A DNA stretch of 64,000 nucleotides from the NCBI RefSeq assembly GCF_900460535.1, contig NZ_UHIL01000001.1, positions 310,001 through 374,000 of the forward strand, given 5' to 3'. Position numbers and translations under genes: made by a program. Below the pieces are notes generated by a model, which was given only the letters and a program-made list of their open reading frames with translations, was not told the origin of the DNA and ran no database searches. This document shows, in pieces, positions 47,478 through 58,121 of the stretch (within the stretch, counting starts at the first letter, position 1; each line of letters starts with the position of its first letter). The stretch is from Vibrio parahaemolyticus (GTDB taxonomy: Bacteria > Pseudomonadota > Gammaproteobacteria > Enterobacterales > Vibrionaceae).

Positions 47478-49502
47478 GTGAAACATTGGTTTAGCAAAAG
47501 TGCTTGGTTACTGGCAGGGAGTCTACTCTGCGTTCCAGGTGCTATGGCAAATGAATTTAGTGCGAGTTTCAAAGGCACTGACATTCAAGAATTCATCAAC
47601 ATTGTTGGTCGTAACTTAGAAAAGACCATCATCGTTGACCCTTCGGTGCGCGGTAAAATCGACGTTCGCAGCTACGACGTGTTAAACGAAGAGCAATATT
47701 ACAGCTTCTTCCTTAACGTGTTGGAAGTGTACGGCTATGCAGTCGTAGAAATGGACAACGGCGTACTCAAAGTCATCAAAGCAAAAGACTCTAAGACCTC
47801 TGCAATCCCTGTTATGGGTGATGGTAGCGCAAAAGGCGATAGCGTCATCACTCGCGTGGTTGCTGTGCGAAATGTCTCTGTTCGTGAATTGTCACCGCTA
47901 TTGCGCCAGCTGATTGATAACGCCGGTGCGGGTAATGTGGTTCATTACGATCCAGCTAACATCATCCTGATCACCGGTCGTGCAGCGGTAGTAAACCGTC
48001 TAGCAGAAATCATCAAACGCGTTGACCAAGCTGGTGACAAAGAGATCGAGCTAGTAGAGCTTCGCAATGCCTCGGCTGCTGAAATGGTTCGTATCGTAGA
48101 AGCCCTGAACAAAACGACCAACCAAAAGAGCACGCCTGAGTTTCTTGAACCAAAAATCGTCGCGGATGAGCGTACGAACTCGATCCTGATTTCTGGCGAT
48201 CCGAAAGTACGTGCACGCCTGAAACGTTTGATTCGTCAACTTGACGTAGAAATGGCAACGAAAGGTAACAACCGAGTGGTTTACCTTAAGTATGCAAAAG
48301 CAGAAGACCTAGTTGATGTACTGAAAGGTGTCTCTGACAACCTGCAAGCCGAAAAACAAGCGGGTCAAAAAGGTGCATCCAGTGCACAACGCGGTGAAGT
48401 CGTGATTGCGGCTCATGAAGCAACCAACTCACTTGTTCTGACTGCGCCGCCAGATATCATGATGGCTTTGCAAGACGTAATTTCTCAATTAGATATTCGC
48501 CGTGCTCAGGTTCTGATTGAAGCCTTGATTGTTGAAATGGCCGAAGGTGATGGTATTAACCTAGGCGTTCAGTGGGGGTCACTAGAAACGGGTGCTGTGA
48601 TCCAGTACGGCAACACAGGTGCGCCAATCGGCCAAGTCATGGTTGGTTTGGAAGAAGCGAAAGACGTTACCAAAACGGAAAGCTACTGGAATAGTGACAC
48701 GAACAAGTGGGAAAACCGTCAGTACACTGAAGAAGGTGACTACTCAACACTTGCATCTGCTCTTGGCGGCGTAAATGGTGCCGCAATGAGCATCGTGATG
48801 GGTGACTGGACGGCGCTAATTAGTGCGGTTGCTTCGGATTCCAACTCAAACATCCTGTCTTCTCCAAGTATCACTGTGATGGATAACGGCGAAGCCTCAT
48901 TCATCGTGGGTGAAGAAGTGCCTGTTATTACTGGCTCGACTGCTGGTTCAAACAACGACAACCCATTCCAAACCGTTGATCGTAAAGAAGTTGGTATCAA
49001 GCTCAAAGTTGTACCACAGATCAACGAAGGTGATTCTGTTCAGCTAAATATCGAACAAGAAGTCTCTAACGTATTGGGTGCCAATGGTGCCGTTGACGTT
49101 CGTTTCGCGAAGCGCCAACTTAACACTTCCGTGATGATCCAAGATGGTCAGATGCTGGTGCTAGGTGGTTTGGTTGATGAACGTGCACTAGAAAGTGAAT
49201 CGAAAGTGCCACTGCTTGGTGATATTCCAGTATTGGGTCACTTGTTCAAATCAACCAGCACGCAAACCGAAAAACGTAACTTGATGGTCTTCATTAAGCC
49301 GACCATCATCCGTGATGGTATGACCGCAGATGGTATCACTCAGCGCAAATACAACTTTATTCGTGCAGAGCAGCTTTACAAAGCTGACCAAGGCTTGAAA
49401 TTGATGCCAGATGAGAAGATCCCTGTGATCCCAGCATTTGGCCAAGATCGTAAGCATCCTGCTGAAATTCAAGCGTTTATCGATCAAATGGAAAAGAACT
49501 AA
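47478..49502 (+). CDS. gspD: Type II secretion secretin GspD (EpsD)
   Basis: GspD forms the outer-membrane gate. The 674-residue protein has a signal peptide ([24 protein letters not shown], about 24), N0 to N3 periplasmic domains (about 28-330) and the C-terminal secretin domain (about 345-600), with [24 protein letters not shown] and [17 protein letters not shown] tail (about 600-674) remains for pilotin binding. GTG start; its TAA stop overlaps the gspE ATG. Confidence 0.96.
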   Translation: MKHWFSKSAWLLAGSLLCVPGAMANEFSASFKGTDIQEFINIVGRNLEKTIIVDPSVRGKIDVRSYDVLNEEQYYSFFLNVLEVYGYAVVEMDNGVLKVIKAKDSKTSAIPVMGDGSAKGDSVITRVVAVRNVSVRELSPLLRQLIDNAGAGNVVHYDPANIILITGRAAVVNRLAEIIKRVDQAGDKEIELVELRNASAAEMVRIVEALNKTTNQKSTPEFLEPKIVADERTNSILISGDPKVRARLKRLIRQLDVEMATKGNNRVVYLKYAKAEDLVDVLKGVSDNLQAEKQAGQKGASSAQRGEVVIAAHEATNSLVLTAPPDIMMALQDVISQLDIRRAQVLIEALIVEMAEGDGINLGVQWGSLETGAVIQYGNTGAPIGQVMVGLEEAKDVTKTESYWNSDTNKWENRQYTEEGDYSTLASALGGVNGAAMSIVMGDWTALISAVASDSNSNILSSPSITVMDNGEASFIVGEEVPVITGSTAGSNNDNPFQTVDRKEVGIKLKVVPQINEGDSVQLNIEQEVSNVLGANGAVDVRFAKRQLNTSVMIQDGQMLVLGGLVDERALESESKVPLLGDIPVLGHLFKSTSTQTEKRNLMVFIKPTIIRDGMTADGITQRKYNFIRAEQLYKADQGLKLMPDEKIPVIPAFGQDRKHPAEIQAFIDQMEKN

Positions 49503-51004
49503 TGGTAGATATGTTAGACACTGCGCCAAGTATGCGTCGTCTGCCATTCAGTTTTGCCAATCGCTTTAAACTGGTTTTGGAGACTGAGCATCCTGAGCGT
49601 CCTCCAATTCTTTACTACGTGGAACCGCTAAATCCAGCGGCTCTGGTTGAAGTGCGTCGTGTGCTTAAGCGCAGTTTCGTGCCTCAAGCCATCGATAAAG
49701 AATCCTTCGATAAAAAGCTGACTGAAGCGTATCAACGTGATTCATCAGAAGCTCGTCAATTGATGGAAGATATCGGTGCCGACAGTGACGATTTCTTCTC
49801 GTTGGCAGAAGAGCTACCGCATGACGAGGATTTGTTAGAGTCGGAAGACGATGCGCCAATCATCAAATTGATCAATGCCATGTTGGGTGAAGCGATCAAA
49901 GAAGGTGCGTCCGATATCCATATCGAAACGTTTGAAAAGACGCTTTCTATCCGCTTCCGTGTCGACGGCGTTCTGCGCGAAGTCTTGACGCCAAGTCGTA
50001 AGCTTGCGCCGTTATTGGTGTCTCGTGTGAAAGTTATGGCGAAGCTCGATATTGCTGAAAAGCGTGTGCCTCAAGATGGTCGTATCTCACTACGTATTGG
50101 TGGCCGAGCGGTCGACGTGCGTGTTTCTACCATGCCATCCTCTCACGGTGAACGAGTGGTAATGCGTCTGTTAGATAAAAACGCAACGCGCCTTGACCTG
50201 CACAGTTTGGGCATGACTCCTTCGGTACACGACAACTTCCGTCACCTCATTGGTCGCCCACACGGTATCATCTTGGTGACCGGCCCTACGGGTTCTGGTA
50301 AATCGACCACTTTGTACGCCGGCTTGCAAGAAATCAACAGCAACGAGCGCAACATTCTGACGGTGGAAGACCCAATCGAATTTGATATCGATGGCATTGG
50401 CCAGACTCAAGTTAACCCGAAAGTCGACATGACATTTGCGCGTGGTCTACGTGCGATCTTACGTCAGGACCCGGATGTGGTGATGGTGGGTGAGATCCGT
50501 GACTTAGAAACCGCGCAAATTGCGGTGCAAGCGTCTTTGACTGGTCACCTGGTAATGTCGACGCTGCATACCAACACCGCTGTTGGTGCGATCACGCGTC
50601 TGCGTGATATGGGTATTGAACCATTTTTGATCTCCTCTTCACTGCTTGGTGTGCTAGCGCAGCGTCTGGTTCGTACGCTCTGTTCTGACTGTAAAGAACC
50701 TTACGAAGCGGACAGCGAACAGAAAAAATTGTTTGGCATGGCAGAAAGTGAATCGCTCATTCTACATCGCGCGAAAGGCTGTGAAGCGTGTAACCAAAAA
50801 GGTTATCGCGGACGTACCGGCATTCATGAATTAGTGCTTGTCGATGAAACGGTTCAAGAGCTGATTCACCGCGAAGCAGGTGAGCAAGAAGTGGAAAAAG
50901 CCGTTCGTAATCATACGCCAAGTATTCGTAGTGATGGTCTAAGCAAAGTACGTCGTGGTATTACGTCACTTGAAGAAGTGATGCGAGTGACGAAGGAAGC
51001 GTAA
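49502..51004 (+). CDS. gspE: Type II secretion ATPase GspE (EpsE)
   Basis: GspE powers pseudopilus assembly. The 500-residue protein has an N-terminal domain that binds GspL (about 1-130), Walker [10 protein letters not shown] (about 262), Walker B region [12 protein letters not shown] (about 325), the [16 protein letters not shown]is box, and a tetracysteine zinc motif CSDC (about 397) with CEAC (about 424). It starts in the gspD stop codon and ends in the gspF start codon (TAATG), so translation is coupled. Confidence 0.97.
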   Translation: MVDMLDTAPSMRRLPFSFANRFKLVLETEHPERPPILYYVEPLNPAALVEVRRVLKRSFVPQAIDKESFDKKLTEAYQRDSSEARQLMEDIGADSDDFFSLAEELPHDEDLLESEDDAPIIKLINAMLGEAIKEGASDIHIETFEKTLSIRFRVDGVLREVLTPSRKLAPLLVSRVKVMAKLDIAEKRVPQDGRISLRIGGRAVDVRVSTMPSSHGERVVMRLLDKNATRLDLHSLGMTPSVHDNFRHLIGRPHGIILVTGPTGSGKSTTLYAGLQEINSNERNILTVEDPIEFDIDGIGQTQVNPKVDMTFARGLRAILRQDPDVVMVGEIRDLETAQIAVQASLTGHLVMSTLHTNTAVGAITRLRDMGIEPFLISSSLLGVLAQRLVRTLCSDCKEPYEADSEQKKLFGMAESESLILHRAKGCEACNQKGYRGRTGIHELVLVDETVQELIHREAGEQEVEKAVRNHTPSIRSDGLSKVRRGITSLEEVMRVTKEA

Positions 51005-52221
51005 TGGCAGCATTTGAATACAAAGCGCTGGATGCAAAAGGCAAACAAAAAAAAGGCACGATTGAAGGGGATAACGCTCGTCAAGTGCGCCAACGACTGA
51101 AAGAACAAGGAATGCTCCCTGTTGAGGTCGTGGAAGCCAAAGCAAAGGCGGCTAAGTCTTCAGGCTCAGTGGGCTTCAAACGTGGTATCAAAACGGCTGA
51201 ACTGGCTCTGATCACGCGTCAATTATCCACACTTGTTCAATCAGGTATGCCTCTTGAAGAGTGTCTTCGAGCAGTTTCTGAACAAGCAGAAAAGCCACGA
51301 ATTCGCACCATGATCGCTGCAGTTCGCTCCAAAGTCACCGAAGGTTACCCATTGGCAGATAGCCTAGGTGATTATCCACACGTCTTTGACGAACTGTTTC
51401 GCTCTATGGTCGCCGCGGGTGAAAAATCTGGACACCTTGATACGGTTTTAGAGCGCTTGGCGGAGTACGTCGAAAACCGTCAGAAAATGCGTTCTAAGCT
51501 GTTGCAAGCGATGATCTACCCTGTCGTATTAGTGGTGTTTGCGGTGGCGATTGTCTCGTTCTTGTTGGCGACCGTGGTACCCAAAATCATCGAGCCGATC
51601 ATTCAAATGGGGCAAGAGTTGCCACAGTCAACGCAATTTTTGCTGGCGGCTAGTGAGTTCGTCCAAGAGTGGGGGCTGATTATATTTGCCGTGCTAGTAG
51701 TTTGTTTTTATGGCTTAAAACTGGCGTTGCAAAAACCAGATTTTCGTTTGTCTTGGGACAGAAAAATCATCAGCTTGCCGCTCGTCGGTAAGATTTCTAA
51801 AGGTCTCAATACTGCTCGTTTCGCTCGTACCTTGTCGATTTGTACTTCAAGTGCGATCCCAATTCTTGAAGGGATGCGAGTGGCGGTTGATGTGATGTCG
51901 AACCGTTACGTAAAGCAGCAAGTGTTGATTGCTGCAGACAACGTCCGTGAAGGGGCAAGCTTGCGTAAAGCTCTGGATCAAACCCGTCTATTCCCACCGA
52001 TGATGCTGCATATGATCGCTAGTGGTGAGCAGAGTGGTGAGTTAGAAAGCATGCTGACGCGTGCGGCGGACAACCAAGACCAAAACTTTGAATCTACGGT
52101 CAATATTGCGTTGGGAGTGTTCACTCCTGCCTTGATCGCATTGATGGCTGGATTGGTGTTATTCATTGTCATGGCGACCTTGATGCCGATGCTAGAAATG
52201 AATAACTTGATGAGCGGATAA
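51004..52221 (+). CDS. gspF: Type II secretion platform protein GspF (EpsF)
   Basis: GspF is the polytopic inner-membrane platform protein. The 405-residue product has two related cytoplasmic domains of about 100 residues, (LITRQLSTLVQSGMPLEECL near 70 and FARTLSICTSSAIPILEGMRVA near 275), and three membrane helices (about 170-195, 225-245, 375-400). It begins at ATG overlapping the gspE stop. Confidence 0.95.
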   Translation: MAAFEYKALDAKGKQKKGTIEGDNARQVRQRLKEQGMLPVEVVEAKAKAAKSSGSVGFKRGIKTAELALITRQLSTLVQSGMPLEECLRAVSEQAEKPRIRTMIAAVRSKVTEGYPLADSLGDYPHVFDELFRSMVAAGEKSGHLDTVLERLAEYVENRQKMRSKLLQAMIYPVVLVVFAVAIVSFLLATVVPKIIEPIIQMGQELPQSTQFLLAASEFVQEWGLIIFAVLVVCFYGLKLALQKPDFRLSWDRKIISLPLVGKISKGLNTARFARTLSICTSSAIPILEGMRVAVDVMSNRYVKQQVLIAADNVREGASLRKALDQTRLFPPMMLHMIASGEQSGELESMLTRAADNQDQNFESTVNIALGVFTPALIALMAGLVLFIVMATLMPMLEMNNLMSG

Positions 52222-52282
52222 TATTCGAATTAAGGCGTGTCTAAATTAAGACGTGGCTTGAATCTAACTTTCGGAGAAAAAA

Positions 52283-52726
52283 ATGAAATTTAAGCGTAGT
52301 AAGCAACATGGTTTCACACTGTTAGAAGTGATGGTAGTTGTTGTTATCTTGGGTATTTTGGCAAGTTTTGTTGTTCCAAACTTGCTAGGCAACAAAGAAA
52401 AGGCAGACCAACAAAAAGCGATCACTGACATTGTGGCGTTAGAGAACGCGTTGGATATGTACAAGCTAGACAACAGCGTGTACCCAACGACAGACCAAGG
52501 TCTAGACGCATTGGTTACTAAGCCTTCTAACCCAGAACCGCGCAACTACCGTGATGGTGGTTACATCAAGCGTCTTCCAAATGACCCTTGGGGTAATGCA
52601 TACCAATACCTAAGCCCTGGTGACAACGGCACGATTGATATCTTCACTCTAGGTGCGGATGGTCAAGAGGGCGGTGAAGGTCCAGCAGCGGATATTGGCA
52701 ACTGGAACATGCAAGACTTCCAATAA
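52283..52726 (+). CDS. gspG: Major pseudopilin GspG (EpsG)
   Basis: GspG is the main subunit of the periplasmic pseudopilus. The 147-residue protein has a prepilin leader (MKFKRSKQHG) cleaved before Phe in HGFTLLEVMVVVVILGILASFVVPNL, the invariant +5 Glu, and calcium-site residues in the C-terminal part (YLSPGDNGTIDIFTLGADGQEGGEG). It is about 62 bases after gspF with GGAGAAAAAA ahead of the ATG. Confidence 0.96.
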   Translation: MKFKRSKQHGFTLLEVMVVVVILGILASFVVPNLLGNKEKADQQKAITDIVALENALDMYKLDNSVYPTTDQGLDALVTKPSNPEPRNYRDGGYIKRLPNDPWGNAYQYLSPGDNGTIDIFTLGADGQEGGEGPAADIGNWNMQDFQ

Positions 52727-52747
52727 AATGAGCGCAAGCCAGCACTA

Positions 52748-53353
52748 ATGAAACAAATGCGAAAACATAACGGTTTTACATTAATAGAAATCCTATTGGT
52801 GCTGGTTTTGCTATCCCTTACCGCGGTGGCGGTGATCACTACGTTGCCTACCAGTCAAAAAGACCTCTCTAAACAATACGCGCAAAGTTTCTTTCAGCGT
52901 TTGCAGTTGCTTAACGAAGAAGCCGTACTCAGCGGTAAAGATTTTGGTGTGCGTGTCGACGATACCAAAAAGACCTACACCTTGCTTAGCTTGACCGCTG
53001 AAGGCTGGAAGCCGCTAGAAATGAAGCAAATTCCAAGCAAAACCAAATTAGAAGATGACATTGCATTGCAATTGGATCTAGGTGGCGGTGCTTGGGATAA
53101 AGACGATCGTTTGTTTGAGCCGGGTTCACTGTTTGAAGACATGTTTGCCGACGAAACTGAAGAAAAGAAAGTGAAACCACCGCAAGTCTTCATTTTCTCG
53201 AGCGCAGAAGTCACGCCGTTTACCTTGTCTTTTTTCCCACAAAAAGGCGATGCGTTTAACGATGGTTGGAGAGTGATCGGAAAAGAGAGTGGGCAAATTC
53301 TGTTGGTAGCGCCAGGTGAAGAAGTGGAAGAGGATGCGAATGCGCAATTTTAA
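52748..53353 (+). CDS. gspH: Minor pseudopilin GspH (EpsH)
   Basis: The 201-residue minor pseudopilin has a prepilin leader and methylated-Phe helix (NGFTLIEILLVLVLLSLTAVAVI, +5 Glu present) and a beta-rich globular C-terminal domain (about 45-190) with acidic loops. GspH joins the pseudopilus tip. Its 3' end overlaps gspI by 14 bases. Confidence 0.93.
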   Translation: MKQMRKHNGFTLIEILLVLVLLSLTAVAVITTLPTSQKDLSKQYAQSFFQRLQLLNEEAVLSGKDFGVRVDDTKKTYTLLSLTAEGWKPLEMKQIPSKTKLEDDIALQLDLGGGAWDKDDRLFEPGSLFEDMFADETEEKKVKPPQVFIFSSAEVTPFTLSFFPQKGDAFNDGWRVIGKESGQILLVAPGEEVEEDANAQF

Positions 53354-53729
53354 GCAAACTCAACCAAACTTAAACCGTCGCCGAGTGCGAGGGATGACGT
53401 TGCTTGAAGTGTTGGTTGCACTGGCTATTTTTGCCACCGCGGCGATCAGTGTGATTCGCTCTGTGAGTCAACACATCAACACAGTCAGCTACTTAGAAGA
53501 AAAGATGTTTGCAGCAATGGTTGTGGATAACCAAATGGCGAATGTGATGCTAGATACTGGCGCGCTGAAAGCCAAGAATGGTACCGAAGAGCTAGCAGGG
53601 CGTACATGGTATTGGAAAGTCACGCCTGTAGCCACCATGCAGCCATTGCTGAAAGCATTTGATGTAAGTGTCGCGACCGCGAAAAACGCGAGTCCAGTTG
53701 TTACGGTAAGAAGCTATGTGGCGCAGTAA
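53340..53729 (+). CDS. gspI: Minor pseudopilin GspI (EpsI)
   Basis: The 129-residue product has the prepilin helix GMTLLEVLVALAIFATAAISV with the cleavage glycine and +5 Glu. The ATG at 53340 is chosen for its distance to GAAGAGG; an in-frame ATG at 53334 is also possible. GspI nucleates the tip complex with GspJ and GspK. It overlaps gspH and gspJ by 14 bases each. Confidence 0.92.
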   Translation: MRNFKQTQPNLNRRRVRGMTLLEVLVALAIFATAAISVIRSVSQHINTVSYLEEKMFAAMVVDNQMANVMLDTGALKAKNGTEELAGRTWYWKVTPVATMQPLLKAFDVSVATAKNASPVVTVRSYVAQ

Positions 53730-54399
53730 ACCCAATCGCGCAAATAAGCGCCGCGCAGCAAAAGGTTTTACACTCATTGAAGTGCTGGTGTCGATAGCGA
53801 TCTTTGCCAGTTTGAGCGTGGCGGCATACCAAGTGGTGTCGCAAGTTCAGCGCAGTAATGAGTTGTCGCAAGAGCGAACTCAGCGTTTGAATGAACTGCA
53901 ACGCGCCATGGTGATGATGGATAACGACTTCCGCCAAATGGCATTGCGTCAAACGCGTACCAACGGCGAAGACCCTGCCGGGCAACTGATCTTTTGGTCG
54001 GATTATTTACTCGATTCCGACGCGAAAGGCCTAATGTTTGCACGTGTGGGTTGGCATAACCCGCAGCAACAGTTCCCGCGTGGTGAAGTGACTAAAGTGG
54101 GCTATCGCGTTAAAGAAGAAACCTTGCAGCGTGTTTGGTGGCGTTATCCAGATACCCCAGTTGGGCAGGAAGGCATTGTCACTCCGTTGCTGACGCAGGT
54201 GGAATCTTTCGACATGCGTTTTTATGACGGTAAACAGTGGAAGAAAGAGTGGGACAGCAATAAAGAGCTGCCGAAAGCTGTCTCAGTTGTCTTGAAGTTG
54301 AAGGATTACGGTGAAATAGCGCGCACGTATCTAACGCCAGATGGCAAGCTTGCGGAAAGTGAAAGAAACAAAGCATCGGAGGGCAACAACAATGGCTAA
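53716..54399 (+). CDS. gspJ: Minor pseudopilin GspJ (EpsJ)
   Basis: The 227-residue protein has the prepilin leader and helix [26 protein letters not shown] (+5 Glu) and a globular domain containing the [18 protein letters not shown] and VWWRYPDTP segments typical for GspJ. It forms the tip with GspI and GspK and overlaps both neighbours (14 and 8 bases). Confidence 0.93.
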   Translation: MWRSKPNRANKRRAAKGFTLIEVLVSIAIFASLSVAAYQVVSQVQRSNELSQERTQRLNELQRAMVMMDNDFRQMALRQTRTNGEDPAGQLIFWSDYLLDSDAKGLMFARVGWHNPQQQFPRGEVTKVGYRVKEETLQRVWWRYPDTPVGQEGIVTPLLTQVESFDMRFYDGKQWKKEWDSNKELPKAVSVVLKLKDYGEIARTYLTPDGKLAESERNKASEGNNNG

Positions 54400-55402
54400 T
54401 CGTCAGCGTGGTGTTGCTTTGATTATTGTACTGATGCTGTTGGCGATTATGGCGACCATTGCTGCCACCATGTCTGAACGTTTGTTTTTGCAGTTTCAGC
54501 GCGGTTCAAACCAAATCCATTACCAGCAAGCATATTGGTACAGTGTTGGTGTTGAAGCCTTGGCTGAAGTGGGTATCGAGCAGAGCTACAAAGACAGCGA
54601 TACCATCAACCTCAGCCAACCTTGGGCGATTAAAGAACAAGTGTACCCATTGGACTATGGTCAAGCTGCAGGACGTATTTGGGATAAGCAAGCGTGCTTT
54701 AACCTCAATGTGTTAAGTCGAGTGCAGCCGACCGGACAACAAACCACTCGACCATATTTGGTTCAAGTGCTGCAGCGTTTGTTGGAAGAGTCAGATGTAG
54801 AGCCGTATCAAGCGGAAGTGATTGCCGATTCCACTTGGGAATACATTGATTCAGACAGCACAGTACGTTCAACCACCGGCGTGGAAGACAGCACCTACGA
54901 ATCGATGAAACCTTCGTATTTAGCGGCTAATGGTTGGATGGCAGACAAAACTGAACTGCGCGCGGTATATCAAGTGAGTGGTGAAATTTATCAAAAGATT
55001 GAGCCCTTGGTATGTGCGATCCCAAGTGATGATTGGCGTTTAAACGTCAACACGATAGAGGTGGAACAAGCGCCGATTTTAGTCGCTATGTTTTCACCGA
55101 ACTTGAGCAGCAGCGATGCGGTTCAACTGATAGAAAAGCGTCCCTTCGATGGTTGGGACAGCGTAGATGAATTTCTAGCGGAGTCAGAATTAACTGGCTT
55201 GAGCGATGATGTAAAGAAAAACGCCAAAGGCTATTTAGGAGTGGATAGCTCCTTCTTCGAATTGGATGCACAAGTGTTGGTGGATGATTCACGAGTACGT
55301 ATCCGAAGCCTTTTGCAAAGTACAAATAGAGAAACGGTGACGGTCGTTCGCCGTCGTTTTGGAGGGATCAGTGAGCGAGTTTCTGACCGTTCGGCTGAGT
55401 AG
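54392..55402 (+). CDS. gspK: Minor pseudopilin GspK (EpsK)
   Basis: The 336-residue product starts at ATG 54392, with GGAGG at 54378. It carries the pseudopilin helix [22 protein letters not shown], which lacks the usual +5 Glu, a known feature of GspK. A large inserted helical domain (about 105-240) caps the pseudopilus tip. The gene overlaps gspJ by 8 bases and gspL by 32. Confidence 0.93.
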   Translation: MANRQRGVALIIVLMLLAIMATIAATMSERLFLQFQRGSNQIHYQQAYWYSVGVEALAEVGIEQSYKDSDTINLSQPWAIKEQVYPLDYGQAAGRIWDKQACFNLNVLSRVQPTGQQTTRPYLVQVLQRLLEESDVEPYQAEVIADSTWEYIDSDSTVRSTTGVEDSTYESMKPSYLAANGWMADKTELRAVYQVSGEIYQKIEPLVCAIPSDDWRLNVNTIEVEQAPILVAMFSPNLSSSDAVQLIEKRPFDGWDSVDEFLAESELTGLSDDVKKNAKGYLGVDSSFFELDAQVLVDDSRVRIRSLLQSTNRETVTVVRRRFGGISERVSDRSAE

Positions 55403-56573
55403 CGAACAACAAAGTACCATTCCTTGGGTGGTGTGGTCGACAGAACAACAGGAAGTGATTGCCAGCGGTGAACTTGCCGGATGGGAACACTTGGATGAGT
55501 TGGTATCGTATGCTGGCCAGCGCCAAGTCATCGCTTTACTAGCGAGTAATGATGTGGTGTTAACTCAGGTGGACATTCCGCCTGGTGCCACACGTCAGTT
55601 CGACAACATGTTGCCTTATTTGATTGAAGATGAAGTCGCGCAAGATGTGGATAGCTTGCACTTCACCGTATTGGGTAAGCAAGCGGATAAAGCACAAGTG
55701 TGTGCGGTCGAGCGTGCATGGGTACAAACCGTGCTACAGCGTTTTGCTAGCCAAGGGTTGACCATCAAACGCATCTTGCCAGATGTATTGGCATTGCCTG
55801 TCAGTGATGACAACAGCAGTGCGGCACTGATTGGTGAGCAATGGCTAATTCGTCACTCAGAGACGGAAGGCGCGGTGGTGGATTCGGCGTGGCTGGATCT
55901 TTACCTCTCTTCTTACCTGCAAAACCATGAAGGTTGGCAACTCGATTGCTACAGTTCCGTGCCAGAATCGACTGTTGAGAGTGTATGGGTTCCTAAGCCA
56001 GAAGAAATGACGATGGCGTTGCTCGCGAAAGGCGTCGTGAGTAGTAAAACGAACCTGTTAACTGGCGAGTTTAAGCCGAAGTCTTCTTGGGGTAAGTACT
56101 GGAAAGTTTGGCAAAAGGCGGCTATCGCTGCGGGTGTTTTGTTAGTGGTGGTCGTGGCTCAGCAACTTCTCGTCGTCCACAAGTACGAGGCGCAAGCACA
56201 AGCCTATCGTGAAGAAAGCGAACGTATTTTCCGTCAGGTTTTCCCAAACAAGAATCGAATTCCGACCGTAAGCTACTTAAAGCGCCAAATGACGGATGAA
56301 GAGCGCCGTTTATCTGGTGGCTCAACAGATGTTGCGATGTTGTCTTGGCTTGCTGCCTTGCCAGCAACGCTTGGTCAGGTGAAAGATCTAGAAATCACCA
56401 GCTTTAAGTATGACGGCCAACGTGGTGAAGTGCGCATTCACGCACGTAGCTCAGACTTCCAGCCTTTTGAGCAGGCTCGTGTGAAGTTGGCTGAGAAGTT
56501 TAATGTTGAGCAAGGTCAGCTTAATCGCAGCGATAACGTTGTGATGGGTAGCTTTGTGTTGAAGCGTCAGTGA
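55371..56573 (+). CDS. gspL: Type II secretion protein GspL (EpsL)
   Basis: GspL recruits GspE to the inner membrane. The 400-residue protein has a cytoplasmic actin-like domain (about 1-240), one membrane helix (about 253-272) and a periplasmic ferredoxin-like domain (about 320-400). The GTG at 55371 follows GGAGG at 55361; a TTG at 55359 is upstream but lies in the binding site. It overlaps gspK by 32 bases. Confidence 0.93.
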   Translation: MSEFLTVRLSSEQQSTIPWVVWSTEQQEVIASGELAGWEHLDELVSYAGQRQVIALLASNDVVLTQVDIPPGATRQFDNMLPYLIEDEVAQDVDSLHFTVLGKQADKAQVCAVERAWVQTVLQRFASQGLTIKRILPDVLALPVSDDNSSAALIGEQWLIRHSETEGAVVDSAWLDLYLSSYLQNHEGWQLDCYSSVPESTVESVWVPKPEEMTMALLAKGVVSSKTNLLTGEFKPKSSWGKYWKVWQKAAIAAGVLLVVVVAQQLLVVHKYEAQAQAYREESERIFRQVFPNKNRIPTVSYLKRQMTDEERRLSGGSTDVAMLSWLAALPATLGQVKDLEITSFKYDGQRGEVRIHARSSDFQPFEQARVKLAEKFNVEQGQLNRSDNVVMGSFVLKRQ

Positions 56574-56580
56574 GGTGATG

Positions 56581-57072
56581 ATGAAGAATTTAATTTCTCA
56601 AGCGCAAGCTTGGTGGAGTGGCATCTCTCAGCGTGAACAACGACTTGTGCTGGGCTGTGGTGCATTCGCCATCCTTGGCATTCTTTACTGGGGGCTGCTG
56701 CAGCCGATGAGCCAACGTGCAGAGTTGGCGCAATCTCGTATCCAAAGTGAAAAGCAATTGCTTACATGGGTACAAGACAAAGCTGATGACATTACCGCAT
56801 TGAGAAAAAGCGGGGGTGTCAGTTTTTCCAATCAGCCACTTAACCAACTTGTCTCTTCATCAGCGCGCCGTTTTAAGGTGGAACTGATTCGTGTGCAACC
56901 ACGCAACGACAGTGTGCAAGTGTGGATTAAACCGCTCGCATTCAACCAGTTGGTGGATTGGTTACGCTACTTGAAAGAGCAGCAAGGCATTGAAGTTGAA
57001 TTTTTAGACATCGATCGTACAGACCAAGCGGGCATGATTGATGTGAACCGTCTGCAATTTAAGCGAGGTTAA
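56581..57072 (+). CDS. gspM: Type II secretion protein GspM (EpsM)
   Basis: GspM stabilises GspL. The 163-residue protein has a short cytoplasmic N-terminus (MKNLISQAQAWWSGISQREQRLV, as in V. cholerae EpsM), one membrane helix (about 24-42) and a periplasmic ferredoxin-like domain. GTG, ATG and ATG occur in a row at 56575, 56578 and 56581; the last is favoured since GAGG ends five bases before it and it aligns with EpsM. Confidence 0.92.
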   Translation: MKNLISQAQAWWSGISQREQRLVLGCGAFAILGILYWGLLQPMSQRAELAQSRIQSEKQLLTWVQDKADDITALRKSGGVSFSNQPLNQLVSSSARRFKVELIRVQPRNDSVQVWIKPLAFNQLVDWLRYLKEQQGIEVEFLDIDRTDQAGMIDVNRLQFKRG

Positions 57073-57073
57073 G

Positions 57074-57835
57074 GTGAAGCGAGCAGTACTTTACGTTGTA
57101 ATCTTTATCGTTTGTTTTTCTGTTAGCTTGATCATGGGGTTACCTGTTTCTTGGGTTCTCCAGCAAGCCCCCACTGTGAAAGGGCTAGACATACAAGGTG
57201 CTCACGGTTCCGTTTGGCAAGGTCAGGCTTCCAGCGTGCGTTGGCAGCGTCAAAACCTAGGGCAAGTGAATTGGGATTTCCAATGGTCTAGCTTATTTAC
57301 CGGCAAAGCCGAATTTTCGGTACGTTTTGGGCGCGGCAGCGATATGAACATTCGCGGTCGAGGTTTAGTTGGATACAGTCTCAGCGATGGCCCTTACGCA
57401 GAAAATTTGGTTGTGTCGATCCCTGCATCGAAAGCCGTCGAACAAGCGCGCCTGCCGGTGCCTGTTGGTGTTGATGGCCAGCTGGAGTTGAACATTCGTC
57501 ATGCGACTTACGCAGCTCCGTGGTGTAAAACTGGTGAAGGCACATTGGTTTGGAGTGCCAGTGGCATTCAAAGTCCAGTGGGAAGCTTAGAGCTCGGCCC
57601 TGTTATTGCTGATTTGAAATGCCAAGATAGCGTGCTAACTGCATCAGGTGAGCAAACCAGTAAGCAAGTTTCCTCGGCGTTTTCAGCGGAGCTGATGCCG
57701 AATCAACGCTATTCAACGAAAGCGTGGTTTAAACCTGGCGCAGATTTCCCATCAAGCATGGGGGAGCAGTTGAAATGGCTTGGACAGCCAAACGCACAAG
57801 GCCAATACGAGTTTGACTACAAAGGCCGATTCTAA
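57074..57835 (+). CDS. gspN: Type II secretion protein GspN (EpsN)
   Basis: The 253-residue inner-membrane protein has one N-terminal helix (about 5-25) and a periplasmic beta-rich domain with VKGLDIQGAHGSVWQGQASSVRW near 34. GspN is present in only some type II systems and its role is unclear. It starts at GTG two bases after the gspM stop and is the last gene of the operon. Confidence 0.92.
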   Translation: MKRAVLYVVIFIVCFSVSLIMGLPVSWVLQQAPTVKGLDIQGAHGSVWQGQASSVRWQRQNLGQVNWDFQWSSLFTGKAEFSVRFGRGSDMNIRGRGLVGYSLSDGPYAENLVVSIPASKAVEQARLPVPVGVDGQLELNIRHATYAAPWCKTGEGTLVWSASGIQSPVGSLELGPVIADLKCQDSVLTASGEQTSKQVSSAFSAELMPNQRYSTKAWFKPGADFPSSMGEQLKWLGQPNAQGQYEFDYKGRF

Positions 57836-57857
57836 TCTCGAGCCAACCTAATATAGA

Positions 57858-57890
57858 AAAGAGCTGCCAATGTGCAGCTCTTTTTGCTTT
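57858..57890 (+). terminator. Terminator of the gsp operon
   Basis: GAGCTGC/GCAGCTC (57861-57880) with a six-base loop is followed by TTTTT, 25 bases after gspN. Confidence 0.88.
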
Positions 57891-58055
57891 TGGATCATAG
57901 TAGGCCAAACCCTCTATTCGCTGTACGTAAATAAACGAGGGACAAAACTGATTGTTTAAGTGTTTGTATTTTAATGGAATTGTGTGATTTTGTGCAGTTT
58001 AATTAGCTTTAGGTATATGGCAGGTCAAATACTGTTAAAGCTGCTCATGCGGGAA

Positions 58056-58087
58056 AAAGAAAAGGCCGTGAACGGAATTCACGGCCT
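58056..58087 (-). terminator. Terminator of cysQ
   Basis: AGGCCGTGAA/TTCACGGCCT (58063-58087) with a five-base loop is followed by TTTTC on the minus strand. Confidence 0.85.
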
Positions 58088-58121
58088 AATGATACAAGTT
58101 GAGTTACGCAAGTATAAGTAC